The notes under the pieces: generated by a model | Database searches by the model: none | The model's input: the letters and a program-made list of their open reading frames with translations, nothing else | What the model was told of the DNA's origin: nothing | In this document: positions 9,515 to 16,462 of the stretch, one piece after another | Layout: each line of letters starts with the position of its first letter | How positions within the stretch are numbered: the first letter of the stretch is position 1 | Position numbers and translations under genes: made by a program | From: an uncultured Draconibacterium sp. | GTDB lineage: Bacteria > Bacteroidota > Bacteroidia > Bacteroidales > Prolixibacteraceae | NCBI RefSeq assembly: GCF_963677565.1 | Contig: NZ_OY781981.1 | Location: 2,281,001-2,345,000, forward strand | DNA length: 64,000 nt | Reading direction: 5' to 3'

Positions 9515-10774
9515 TTACCAGTTCACCTGTTTTCTTCTGAAAGGTTGCGACATACAGCGGGCACCGCCACCGCCTCTTGCCAACTCGGAGCCGGCTATGG
9601 TTACAACACATTTTTTATAATCGTCAACATTTGCTTTGCCCGAGATAATATCGGTGGCAGTTACAACATCGTAGCCATGATTATTCAGTTCTTCGATGGT
9701 GTGAACATTACGTTGGTAACCAATTACTTTTCCGGGAGCAAAAGCCAGGAAGTTTGCTCCACTGTGCCATTGTTCCCGTTCCTGAATCCACGGATCGCCG
9801 ATACCACCGCACGAAATCGGTCGTAAATCCATTCCCAGTTTTTTTAGTGCTTTCGGGATATTAGGCATTTCTTCAATTCGACGAACGTTTCCATTTTCAA
9901 TTTCAATATGAATGGTTTTAAAACGGCTCATTCCAAAAATTACGGGTGGGTAAACCATACATTCATCGGTATTCAGAAAAGTAAAAACCATGTCGAGGTG
10001 AATGAAAGACTCGGGTGTTTCAGGTAATTCCTGAACGATAATATGGTGTTTTTCTTTTTTCTGATGTTTTAGGTTTTCGATGATAAAATCGATTCCCTGC
10101 GTGCTTGTTCTAACTCCCGTGCCAATTACAAAAATATCGTCGCGGGCAATTTGTACGTCGCCACCCTCAACCATCGATTTCCTGTTCACCATTATTCCGG
10201 ATTCCGGTTTGCCTGGATTCAAAATCTTGCTTTCAATTGCCGGGTGGTTTTTGTAAATGGCTTCCATGATAACCGATTCTCTTTCGCGCACAGGATTAGC
10301 CATTTTGCCAATTAACATGCTGTCGTTCATTCCCATGGCCGAGTCGCGGGTGAAAAACAGGTTGTGCAATGGTCGTAGTAAAAAACGCTCGTTGCTTAGG
10401 TAATTGGTAAGATTATTTTTCTCCAGTACAACGCCCTCAACCAGCAGATTTGCCAGTTTTTGCGGACTAGCTTCAAGAAGTTGCTGGCAGGAATCGATGT
10501 ATTCGGTCATGCAAATTTCATTCAGAACTTCTTTTTTTACGGCTTCATCGGCCAAAATATCAGCAAGCAGATCTTTTACCTGGTATACCTGCGATACCTT
10601 TTTTAACACCCCTTCAAACTGTGCATATTCTTTCGAGGCAATTGATAAATTCAATATGTCGCTGTACAAAGCACGTTCTGCATTTTCCGGAGTCATATTC
10701 TCAACTTCCGAACCCGGAGTATGAATAATAACACCTTCCAATTGACCAATTTCTGAATGAACCGAAGTTTTCAT
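9515..10774 (-). CDS. arcA: Arginine deiminase
   Basis: Converts arginine to citrulline and ammonia. The 419-residue length is normal for the family. Landmarks: SEIGQLEGVIIHTPGSE at the N terminus, FTRDSAMG, the EGGDV motif, HLDMVFTF carrying the catalytic His/Asp pair, and the C-terminal nucleophile Cys in GGARCMSQPFRR. The usual fermentative partners arcB and arcC are not in this window, so its role may be arginine catabolism for nitrogen rather than a complete ADI pathway operon. A perfect TAnnTTTG box lies on the minus strand at 10805-10812, about 24 bases before the inferred transcript start-to-ATG distance. Confidence 0.9.
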   Translation of the reverse strand: MKTSVHSEIGQLEGVIIHTPGSEVENMTPENAERALYSDILNLSIASKEYAQFEGVLKKVSQVYQVKDLLADILADEAVKKEVLNEICMTEYIDSCQQLLEASPQKLANLLVEGVVLEKNNLTNYLSNERFLLRPLHNLFFTRDSAMGMNDSMLIGKMANPVRERESVIMEAIYKNHPAIESKILNPGKPESGIMVNRKSMVEGGDVQIARDDIFVIGTGVRTSTQGIDFIIENLKHQKKEKHHIIVQELPETPESFIHLDMVFTFLNTDECMVYPPVIFGMSRFKTIHIEIENGNVRRIEEMPNIPKALKKLGMDLRPISCGGIGDPWIQEREQWHSGANFLAFAPGKVIGYQRNVHTIEELNNHGYDVVTATDIISGKANVDDYKKCVVTIAGSELARGGGGARCMSQPFRRKQVNW

Positions 10775-10804
10775 ATCAATGTATTATCTATGTGTTTTCG
10801 CGAT

Positions 10805-10812
10805 CAAAGATA
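10805..10812 (-). promoter_or_regulatory. Bacteroidota -7 box for arcA
   Basis: TATCTTTG on the minus strand, a perfect TAnnTTTG, 31 bases before the arcA start. No good TTTG -33 partner seen. Confidence 0.5.
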
Positions 10813-11009
10813 TAAACTTTGGATGGTCTGTAATTGATTAACGAATATTTCATCTGTTTATAATTGTTTATTTTTACGGCAACAGATGTAACTCGCAAGA
10901 TTATATTCATTATCAGTTGTGTGAAAAAAATATTTCATACTATGTTTATTAGGACAGACTTTTTGATCTACTCGTTTCGTTCTACTTTTATGTTGCTAAA
11001 AATGTTTTC

Positions 11010-11591
11010 ATGCAAAAGCTTATCCTTATAGCGTTCTTAATACTGGGTGCATGGTTTGCCGGGGCGCAAAACGATACCTCATCTATTGATATGGGATATG
11101 TTGAGAATGGCGATACAATCATTTTCAAGAATATTAAGGAAGTGGTAGTTTTTCCTGAACGTCAGTTTAAAAACAATCGGCAATACCGCCGTTATACCCG
11201 GTATATTCATAAGGTAAAAAAGGTGTATCCGCTGGCTGTTGAAGCGCGTGAATTACTTGATGAGTATGAACCACAGTACTATACGTTGGAAACCGATAAA
11301 GAACGCCGGAAACTGATGAAACAGCTTGAAAAGGAATTGTTGTCGGAGCATAAAGATGAACTCAAAAAATGGTCGATATCCGATGGGCGTATTTTGCTGA
11401 AGCTGATAAATCGCGAAACGGAACGAACTCCATATAGCTTGATTAAGGATTTTCGAGGTGGTTTTAGTGCCACTTTTTGGCAGGGAATTGCCAAATTATT
11501 CAGAAACGACCTGAAAGCCGGTTACGACCCTGACGAGGAAGACAAAGTGCTGGAGGAAATTGTTACTCTTATTGAATTAGGATATTTATAG
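11010..11591 (+). CDS. DUF4294 secreted protein
   Basis: A 193-residue protein with a signal peptide (cleavage probably after GAWFAGA, near 20). The body is helical and highly charged: YRRYTRYIHKVKKVYPLAVEA, then ERRKLMKQLEKELL, then LIKLINRETERTPYSL and FWQGIAKLF. This matches the DUF4294 family known from Bacteroidota, whose role is undetermined. It is followed after a single base by thpR, so the two are cotranscribed. Upstream, TACTTTTA at 10983-10990 with TTTTTG 17 bases before it is a plausible promoter. Confidence 0.85.
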   Translation: MQKLILIAFLILGAWFAGAQNDTSSIDMGYVENGDTIIFKNIKEVVVFPERQFKNNRQYRRYTRYIHKVKKVYPLAVEARELLDEYEPQYYTLETDKERRKLMKQLEKELLSEHKDELKKWSISDGRILLKLINRETERTPYSLIKDFRGGFSATFWQGIAKLFRNDLKAGYDPDEEDKVLEEIVTLIELGYL

Positions 11592-11592
11592 C

Positions 11593-12159
11593 ATGCGAAC
11601 TCATATCAGAACGTTTATTGCCATAAAAATACAACCCAATAAAAAAGTGCTGGAGCTGCTGAAGTATTTTAAAAACAAGTTCCCAAATGATAAGATAAAC
11701 TGGGTGGATACTGAGAACTTTCATTTGACCTTACGATTTATTGGGGATACCACACGCGAGCAATTGTATGAATTAGTTGATAGGTTGGAGGAAGTTTGTT
11801 CAGGGAAAAAGAAATTCAATCTCAGTTTAAAAGGAACCGGTTATTTTAAAAGCAAAAATCAGCCACGTGTTCTATTTATTAAGATTGAAGCGGTAGAAGA
11901 GCTACATCTTTTGGTTCAGGAGATTGAAGAGGCGGTGGTGACATGTGGATTCGAGCCTGAGCAAAAGACATTTAAACCGCATTTAACTTTAGGGCGGATA
12001 AAACATGTTGAAAATCGAAACCGTTTTTTCTCTATTATGCATGAAATGCCCACGGTTGATTATCAGGATATAGAAGTGGAAGAGCTTATTTTGTATCAAA
12101 GTATATTAAAAACAACAGGCCCGGAATACCGGACAATTAAAACATTTGTACTACAATGA
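11593..12159 (+). CDS. thpR: RNA 2',3'-cyclic phosphodiesterase
   Basis: A 188-residue 2H phosphoesterase that opens 2',3'-cyclic phosphates on RNA. Both HxTx catalytic motifs are present as HLTL: NFHLTLRFIGD (about 42-52) and FKPHLTLGRI (about 126-135), with the expected spacing. The start begins with the usual RTFIAIKI strand. It lies between DUF4294 (one-base gap) and the ABM gene, whose ATG overlaps this stop as ATGA. Confidence 0.93.
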   Translation: MRTHIRTFIAIKIQPNKKVLELLKYFKNKFPNDKINWVDTENFHLTLRFIGDTTREQLYELVDRLEEVCSGKKKFNLSLKGTGYFKSKNQPRVLFIKIEAVEELHLLVQEIEEAVVTCGFEPEQKTFKPHLTLGRIKHVENRNRFFSIMHEMPTVDYQDIEVEELILYQSILKTTGPEYRTIKTFVLQ

Positions 12160-12467
12160 TTGCACACACACCAAAGCCACCTTATTATGCGGTAATATTT
12201 ACTACGCTTCGCAACAATATTGATGAAGGCTACAGTGAAATGGCCAATCAAATGCTGAGGTTGGCGAAACTACAGCCTGGTTTTTTGGGCGAGGAGTCGG
12301 TTAGAGAGGAAATTGGAATTACTATTTCGTATTGGGAAAGTCTGGAAGCGATAGCAAAATGGAAGAATAATACAAAACATATTCAGGCGCAACAATTAGG
12401 AAAAGAAAAGTGGTATAAAAGGTACAAATTGAGAGTTGCCCGTGTGGAGCGTGATACTGAGTTCTGA
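12156..12467 (+). CDS. Antibiotic biosynthesis monooxygenase (ABM) domain protein
   Basis: A 103-residue dimeric alpha-beta barrel protein. It shows the ABM pattern: YYAVIFTTLR first strand, then GYSEMANQMLRLAKLQPGFL helix and turn, then ISYWESLEAIAKWKNNTKH. Small stand-alone members are often cofactor-independent oxygenases or heme-binding, but many are of unknown function, so no substrate is assigned. Its start overlaps the thpR stop by four bases (ATGA), which argues for translational coupling. Confidence 0.85.
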   Translation: MIAHTPKPPYYAVIFTTLRNNIDEGYSEMANQMLRLAKLQPGFLGEESVREEIGITISYWESLEAIAKWKNNTKHIQAQQLGKEKWYKRYKLRVARVERDTEF

Positions 12468-12539
12468 ATGAAAGAATGCTAAAATGCTTTAATGCAGAAT
12501 GAAAAGGAACCTGAGTTTTTGCAGGAAATGCACTGAGTA

Positions 12540-13958
12540 TTATTTTCCGTTGCCCTTTACGCTTACCATTATCGTGTAGATGAGGATTTTAAAATCAATA
12601 TACAACGAAATATTTTTCAAATACATCATATCATAAGTAAGGCGTTCCAACATTTCATCAACATTTGAAGCGTAACCATATTTTACCTGTCCCCACGAAG
12701 TAATTCCCGGGCGAAGTTTGTGCAGGTGTGTATAGTGTGGCGCACGTTTTACAATTTGTTTGATGTAATATTCTCGTTCCGGACGCGGCCCAACAAGCGA
12801 CATCGTTCCCATAATTACATTGAAAAATTGTGGAATTTCATCCAGGTGTGTTTTTCGCAGAAAGCGACCAATGGATGTAATTCGCTCGTCATTTTCAGAA
12901 GAAAGTGCAGGTGAACCATTTTCTGCTTCGGCTACCATGCTGCGTAGTTTGTATATATTGAACGGTTTGCCGTATCGCCCGATTCTTTGTTGCTTGTAAA
13001 TGATTGGCCCTTTTGATGTAGTTTTAATAATAACTGCCAAAACAATAAAAACCGGAATAAATATAATGAGTGCGATAATTGAAAAAAGCACATCCAACAA
13101 TCTTTTCATGTTTTCCTGCCAGCCGGGCATTAATCCGTTACTTATTTTAATAAGCGGACTTCCGAAGATGGTATTTGTTTTGGTTATTCCCGAAAGCAAA
13201 TCATATAAATCGGGTATTCCCCAAATCGTTATCTGCCTGTTTTCGATAATGGTGAGGATCTCGCTGAGTTTGTCGTGTTCGCTGGTTTCCAGAGCCAGAA
13301 TAACTTCCTCTATTTTTTCATTATCCAGAATTCCAATAATGTCTTTTACGTGACCGAGTAAAGGCAATTGTTTGCTTAGTACTGAATCACTTTCCTTGTC
13401 CAGTTCAATAAAACCAACAAATTTGTTACCAGCCGGGCGCACCTGGTTCGACATTTCATTGTAAACTTTCAGTGCCTTTTCGTTACTGCCAATAATAAGT
13501 GTGTTAAAACCTATTTTACGTTTGTGGATTTTATGAATGGTTTGTGTGGTTAGAATTAATCTGAAAATGTAGGTGAGCGAAAAATGCAATAGAAAAAGTG
13601 TGAATACCGAATTGTAGTAATTCTTATACGATCCGATCCAGTCATCAAGCAGAAATGCAAAGAAAATTACAACAACACCCACTATCGATGTCGACAATGT
13701 TTGTCCGAGTTCGAGCAAACGCGATCTGCGGTATATGTTTTTGTAAAAACCAACGATATAATAGAAAGTGATCCAAAAAGCAGGAATAAAAATGAGGCCC
13801 AAATAAAACTGGGGAGTAAATTCGAAAGGCACATCCCAGCCATTAAAGTATTGTGGTTCAATAATTTCTTTTCGGTATACAAAAAAAGCGGCCCAGGCAA
13901 GTGCTGCAGCAAAAAAATCGAAAAATAAATATTTGGCCGTTTGCCACGGTTTATTCAT
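12540..13958 (-). CDS. Polyprenyl-phosphate sugar-1-phosphate transferase (exopolysaccharide initiating enzyme)
   Basis: Transfers a sugar-1-phosphate from a nucleotide sugar to undecaprenyl phosphate, the first step in building an exopolysaccharide or O-antigen unit. The 472 residues comprise about four N-terminal membrane helices (to about 145), a Rossmann-like CoA_binding_3 region, a fifth membrane helix in KRLLDVLFSIIALIIFIP (about 285-302) and the cytoplasmic catalytic domain with GPIIYKQQRIGRYGKPF, IYKLRSM, LRKTHLDEIPQFFNV and GPRPERE, all hallmarks of the PglC/WbaP family. No other polysaccharide genes are adjacent except the Gfo/Idh-like gene upstream. Confidence 0.93.
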   Translation of the reverse strand: MNKPWQTAKYLFFDFFAAALAWAAFFVYRKEIIEPQYFNGWDVPFEFTPQFYLGLIFIPAFWITFYYIVGFYKNIYRRSRLLELGQTLSTSIVGVVVIFFAFLLDDWIGSYKNYYNSVFTLFLLHFSLTYIFRLILTTQTIHKIHKRKIGFNTLIIGSNEKALKVYNEMSNQVRPAGNKFVGFIELDKESDSVLSKQLPLLGHVKDIIGILDNEKIEEVILALETSEHDKLSEILTIIENRQITIWGIPDLYDLLSGITKTNTIFGSPLIKISNGLMPGWQENMKRLLDVLFSIIALIIFIPVFIVLAVIIKTTSKGPIIYKQQRIGRYGKPFNIYKLRSMVAEAENGSPALSSENDERITSIGRFLRKTHLDEIPQFFNVIMGTMSLVGPRPEREYYIKQIVKRAPHYTHLHKLRPGITSWGQVKYGYASNVDEMLERLTYDMMYLKNISLYIDFKILIYTIMVSVKGNGK

Positions 13959-14026
13959 GAAAAAGCGATTAAGTCAGGTCGTGTCACAATCAGTATTTAA
14001 ACGACTTGCGATACAAAATATTGCGG

Positions 14027-14034
14027 CAAAAGTA
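14027..14034 (-). promoter_or_regulatory. Bacteroidota -7 box before the sugar transferase
   Basis: TACTTTTG on the minus strand, a perfect TAnnTTTG in the 90-base gap between the Gfo/Idh gene and the transferase, giving a leader of about 60 bases. It suggests the transferase has its own promoter. Confidence 0.4.
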
Positions 14035-14048
14035 ATTTTTTATTGACA

Positions 14049-14912
14049 CTAATGAATAGAAAACTGGGCGATCTTTTTGTTGATCTTTTGTGCCACATGC
14101 ATGGCAATCAGGTAATCATCAAGTGTCGATACTTTCTTGATCTTTCCTTCTATCGCCTGAATAAAAATTTGCAACTCGTCAACAATGAGTTCTTCGCTAA
14201 AATCAATAGGTTTGTTGTCCGACAAAAACTTTTCTTTTGAGAAATTGAAGGTGGCAAACTGATTATCGGAATAAATACGAACTTTAAAATTCTTCAGCGA
14301 CTCCAATTTCCCAAAATTCAGGTTTACAACTGATGCATCGCCAAATTCAAGTCGTACATTGGTAAATTTCGAGTTATTGTATCCCGGAAAAGTAACCGCC
14401 CCGATCTTTTTTGGCGAAATACCAGTAATACCCAGCAACATCAGCAACATAGGATAGAGCGAATTCTTTTTGGTAACATCTTCCTCAAAATTCGAATAAT
14501 CGATAAAAGCAGGGGTTTTAATGTTTTTGTTCACCCACTGTATGGCTGGCGAAAAAAAGTAAGGATTAATAACCTGCACCACCGATCTCGATTCATTGAT
14601 AAGCTTATTAAGCTCTGTACATTCATCGATGGTAAGATCGGGATATTCAACGCAAAAAATATGCTTCGATTTTTTTATAATGTCACGCATAAACTTAAAA
14701 GGCATTGGCGTGGAATTGTCCATTAGAATCACATCTGCCCTTTCAATTAATTCCACACGGTTAAACTCCGGGATGGAGTAATGAAAACCGGTAAGTTCAG
14801 CACTCGAGCCAATCGATGCTTTTCCAATGATATTGATCACCGCATTTTTCTTGATCTCTACTGCAAAAGGTTCAAGAATTCCCGTGTTTCCAATTAAGCC
14901 TACATTCAACAT
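14049..14912 (-). CDS. Divergent Gfo/Idh/MocA-like protein
   Basis: A 287-residue protein with the two-domain outline of Gfo/Idh/MocA oxidoreductases: an N-terminal Rossmann-like strand NVGLIGNTGI, a segment VILMDNSTPMPFKFMRDIIKK, then a C-terminal beta domain about 130-260. It is shorter than usual (330-380), the dinucleotide loop lacks the normal GxGxxG spacing, and the family's catalytic EKP motif appears as EYP in FCVEYPDL, so the Lys is missing. It may bind rather than oxidise a sugar nucleotide, or be a relic. It sits 90 bases upstream of the sugar-phosphate transferase on the same strand, which suggests a surface-polysaccharide link. Confidence 0.65.
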   Translation of the reverse strand: MLNVGLIGNTGILEPFAVEIKKNAVINIIGKASIGSSAELTGFHYSIPEFNRVELIERADVILMDNSTPMPFKFMRDIIKKSKHIFCVEYPDLTIDECTELNKLINESRSVVQVINPYFFSPAIQWVNKNIKTPAFIDYSNFEEDVTKKNSLYPMLLMLLGITGISPKKIGAVTFPGYNNSKFTNVRLEFGDASVVNLNFGKLESLKNFKVRIYSDNQFATFNFSKEKFLSDNKPIDFSEELIVDELQIFIQAIEGKIKKVSTLDDYLIAMHVAQKINKKIAQFSIH

Positions 14913-14938
14913 ATTGCGCTATTTAAATGGTTTCAATG

Positions 14939-14946
14939 CAAATATA
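14939..14946 (-). promoter_or_regulatory. Bacteroidota -7 box for the Gfo/Idh-like gene
   Basis: TATATTTG on the minus strand, a perfect TAnnTTTG, 26 bases before the start codon. Confidence 0.5.
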
Positions 14947-15073
14947 GAATTCAGGTCAACAATTTTTTGCGACCTCAGCGTTATTTTATCAACGTTAAAT
15001 GTTAATATTCATTCTTTCATGAAAAGCTTGTTGGTAAGCGAATTCGATTAAATTTGTGAATAGAGTTAAGTAT

Positions 15074-15727
15074 ATGATAGTAAACGACACATCGCGACAT
15101 AAAGGATTACGCAAGCGTTTGGTTGATGGACTGAAGGTTAAGGGTATACGCAACAAAGCTGTTCTTACAGCTTTGGGTAATGTGCCGCGGCACTTGTTTA
15201 TGGAAAGTAGCTTTATAAACTTTGCCTACAAAGATCAGGCATTCCCAATTGGAGCCGGCCAAACCATTTCGCAGCCTTACACGGTTGGTTTTCAAACGCA
15301 GTTGCTCGATGTACAAAAAGGAGAGAAAGTATTGGAGGTTGGAACCGGTTCGGGGTACCAGGCAGCTGTGTTGGTTGAAATGGGAGCAAAGGTTTTTACC
15401 ATTGAACGGCAAAAAGAATTGTACAATAAAACGCACAAATTTTTACCATCGATTGGGTATAAACCGGCATGCTTTTTTGGCGATGGTTACAAAGGTTTGC
15501 CAACATTTGCACCTTTCGATAAAATTCTTGTAACCGCAGGGGCGCCTTCCATTCCTGTTGATTTGAAACTACAACTAAAAATTGGCGGAAAACTTGTTGT
15601 ACCGGTGGGTAATGATAAGCACCAGGAAATGTGCGAAGTTATCAGAACCGGCGAAAATGATTTTACCGTGAAAAAACATGGAGGCTTTGTTTTTGTTCCT
15701 CTTCTAAAAGGAACTGTAAATTATTAA
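15074..15727 (+). CDS. pcm: Protein-L-isoaspartate O-methyltransferase
   Basis: Repairs isoaspartyl damage in proteins by SAM-dependent methylation. Landmarks: VPRHLFM, AYKDQAFPIGAGQTISQPYT (the family signature), then SAM motif I VLEVGTGSGYQAAVL and post-I FTIERQKEL, FGDGYKG, and ILVTAGAP. I start it at the ATG at 15074 (217 aa); an in-frame GTG at 15056 would add six residues that are not family-like. The MBL hydrolase gene begins three bases after its stop, so the pair is probably cotranscribed. Confidence 0.93.
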   Translation: MIVNDTSRHKGLRKRLVDGLKVKGIRNKAVLTALGNVPRHLFMESSFINFAYKDQAFPIGAGQTISQPYTVGFQTQLLDVQKGEKVLEVGTGSGYQAAVLVEMGAKVFTIERQKELYNKTHKFLPSIGYKPACFFGDGYKGLPTFAPFDKILVTAGAPSIPVDLKLQLKIGGKLVVPVGNDKHQEMCEVIRTGENDFTVKKHGGFVFVPLLKGTVNY

Positions 15728-15730
15728 TAG

Positions 15731-16369
15731 ATGATAAAAATTGAAAAATTTGTTGTAAATCCCTTGGGAGAGAATAGCTTCGTTTTAAGCGACGATACAA
15801 AAGAATGTGTTATTATCGATCCCGGATTTTATTACGGTGAAGAACAGGACGAATTAAAATATTACATCGAACGAAATGAACTGAAACCGGTAAAAATCAT
15901 TAATACCCATTGTCATTTCGATCATATAATGGGTGTTGATTTTATTCGCGATGAATACAAAATTCCGTTTTTAGCGCACGCTGATGATGCCTTTTGGGTA
16001 GACCGCGCGGTTGATCAGGGGAAAATGTATAATTTCGAGATGAAGCCCGTAAAACCAATCGATGAATTTATTGAAGAAGGAAAAGCCATTTCATTCGGCA
16101 ATTCACAGCTTGAGGTAATTCATGTTCCCGGGCACGCTCCCGGTCATGTTGTTTTTTTTAGCAAAGAAGATGGGGTGCTTATTGCTGGCGATGTACTGTT
16201 TTATGGTAGCATCGGGCGTACCGATTTGCCGGGAGGAGATTATGAAACGCTGATCACAAATATTAAAGAAAAACTTTTTGTACTGCCCGCCGAAACTAAA
16301 GTTTATTGTGGTCACGGTCCGGAGACAACGCTCGGATTTGAAAAGGCCAATAATCCATTTCTAACCTGA
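15731..16369 (+). CDS. MBL-fold metallo-hydrolase (glyoxalase II-like)
   Basis: A 212-residue single-domain metallo-beta-lactamase fold enzyme. The metal-binding pattern is clear: THCHFDHIMG (HxHxDH, about 57-66), GHAPGHVVF (third His), LIAGDVLFYGSIGRTDL (bridging Asp) and YCGHGPETTLG (last His). Small enzymes of this type hydrolyse thioesters such as S-lactoylglutathione or related acyl thiols; the substrate cannot be told. It lacks the C-terminal HAGH domain of true glyoxalase II. Three bases separate it from pcm. Confidence 0.9.
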   Translation: MIKIEKFVVNPLGENSFVLSDDTKECVIIDPGFYYGEEQDELKYYIERNELKPVKIINTHCHFDHIMGVDFIRDEYKIPFLAHADDAFWVDRAVDQGKMYNFEMKPVKPIDEFIEEGKAISFGNSQLEVIHVPGHAPGHVVFFSKEDGVLIAGDVLFYGSIGRTDLPGGDYETLITNIKEKLFVLPAETKVYCGHGPETTLGFEKANNPFLT

Positions 16370-16422
16370 ATGTAAATGATTTAAAATTGTTTAAAGTCAT
16401 TTTTTAGAACCTGTTCAGTTTA

Positions 16423-16430
16423 TATACTTG
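16423..16430 (+). promoter_or_regulatory. Probable -7 box for gcvP
   Basis: TATACTTG matches TAnnTTTG at 7 of 8 positions; it lies 32 bases before the gcvP start. No convincing -33 box. Confidence 0.35.
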
Positions 16431-16462
16431 CACAAAAATTCACTATAAAATAAATATTTCGA

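Noticed and set aside
9515..10774. Complete ADI pathway operon
   Set aside because: No arcB, arcC or arcD homologue adjoins; neighbours are an RNA methyltransferase and a divergent DUF4294 gene.
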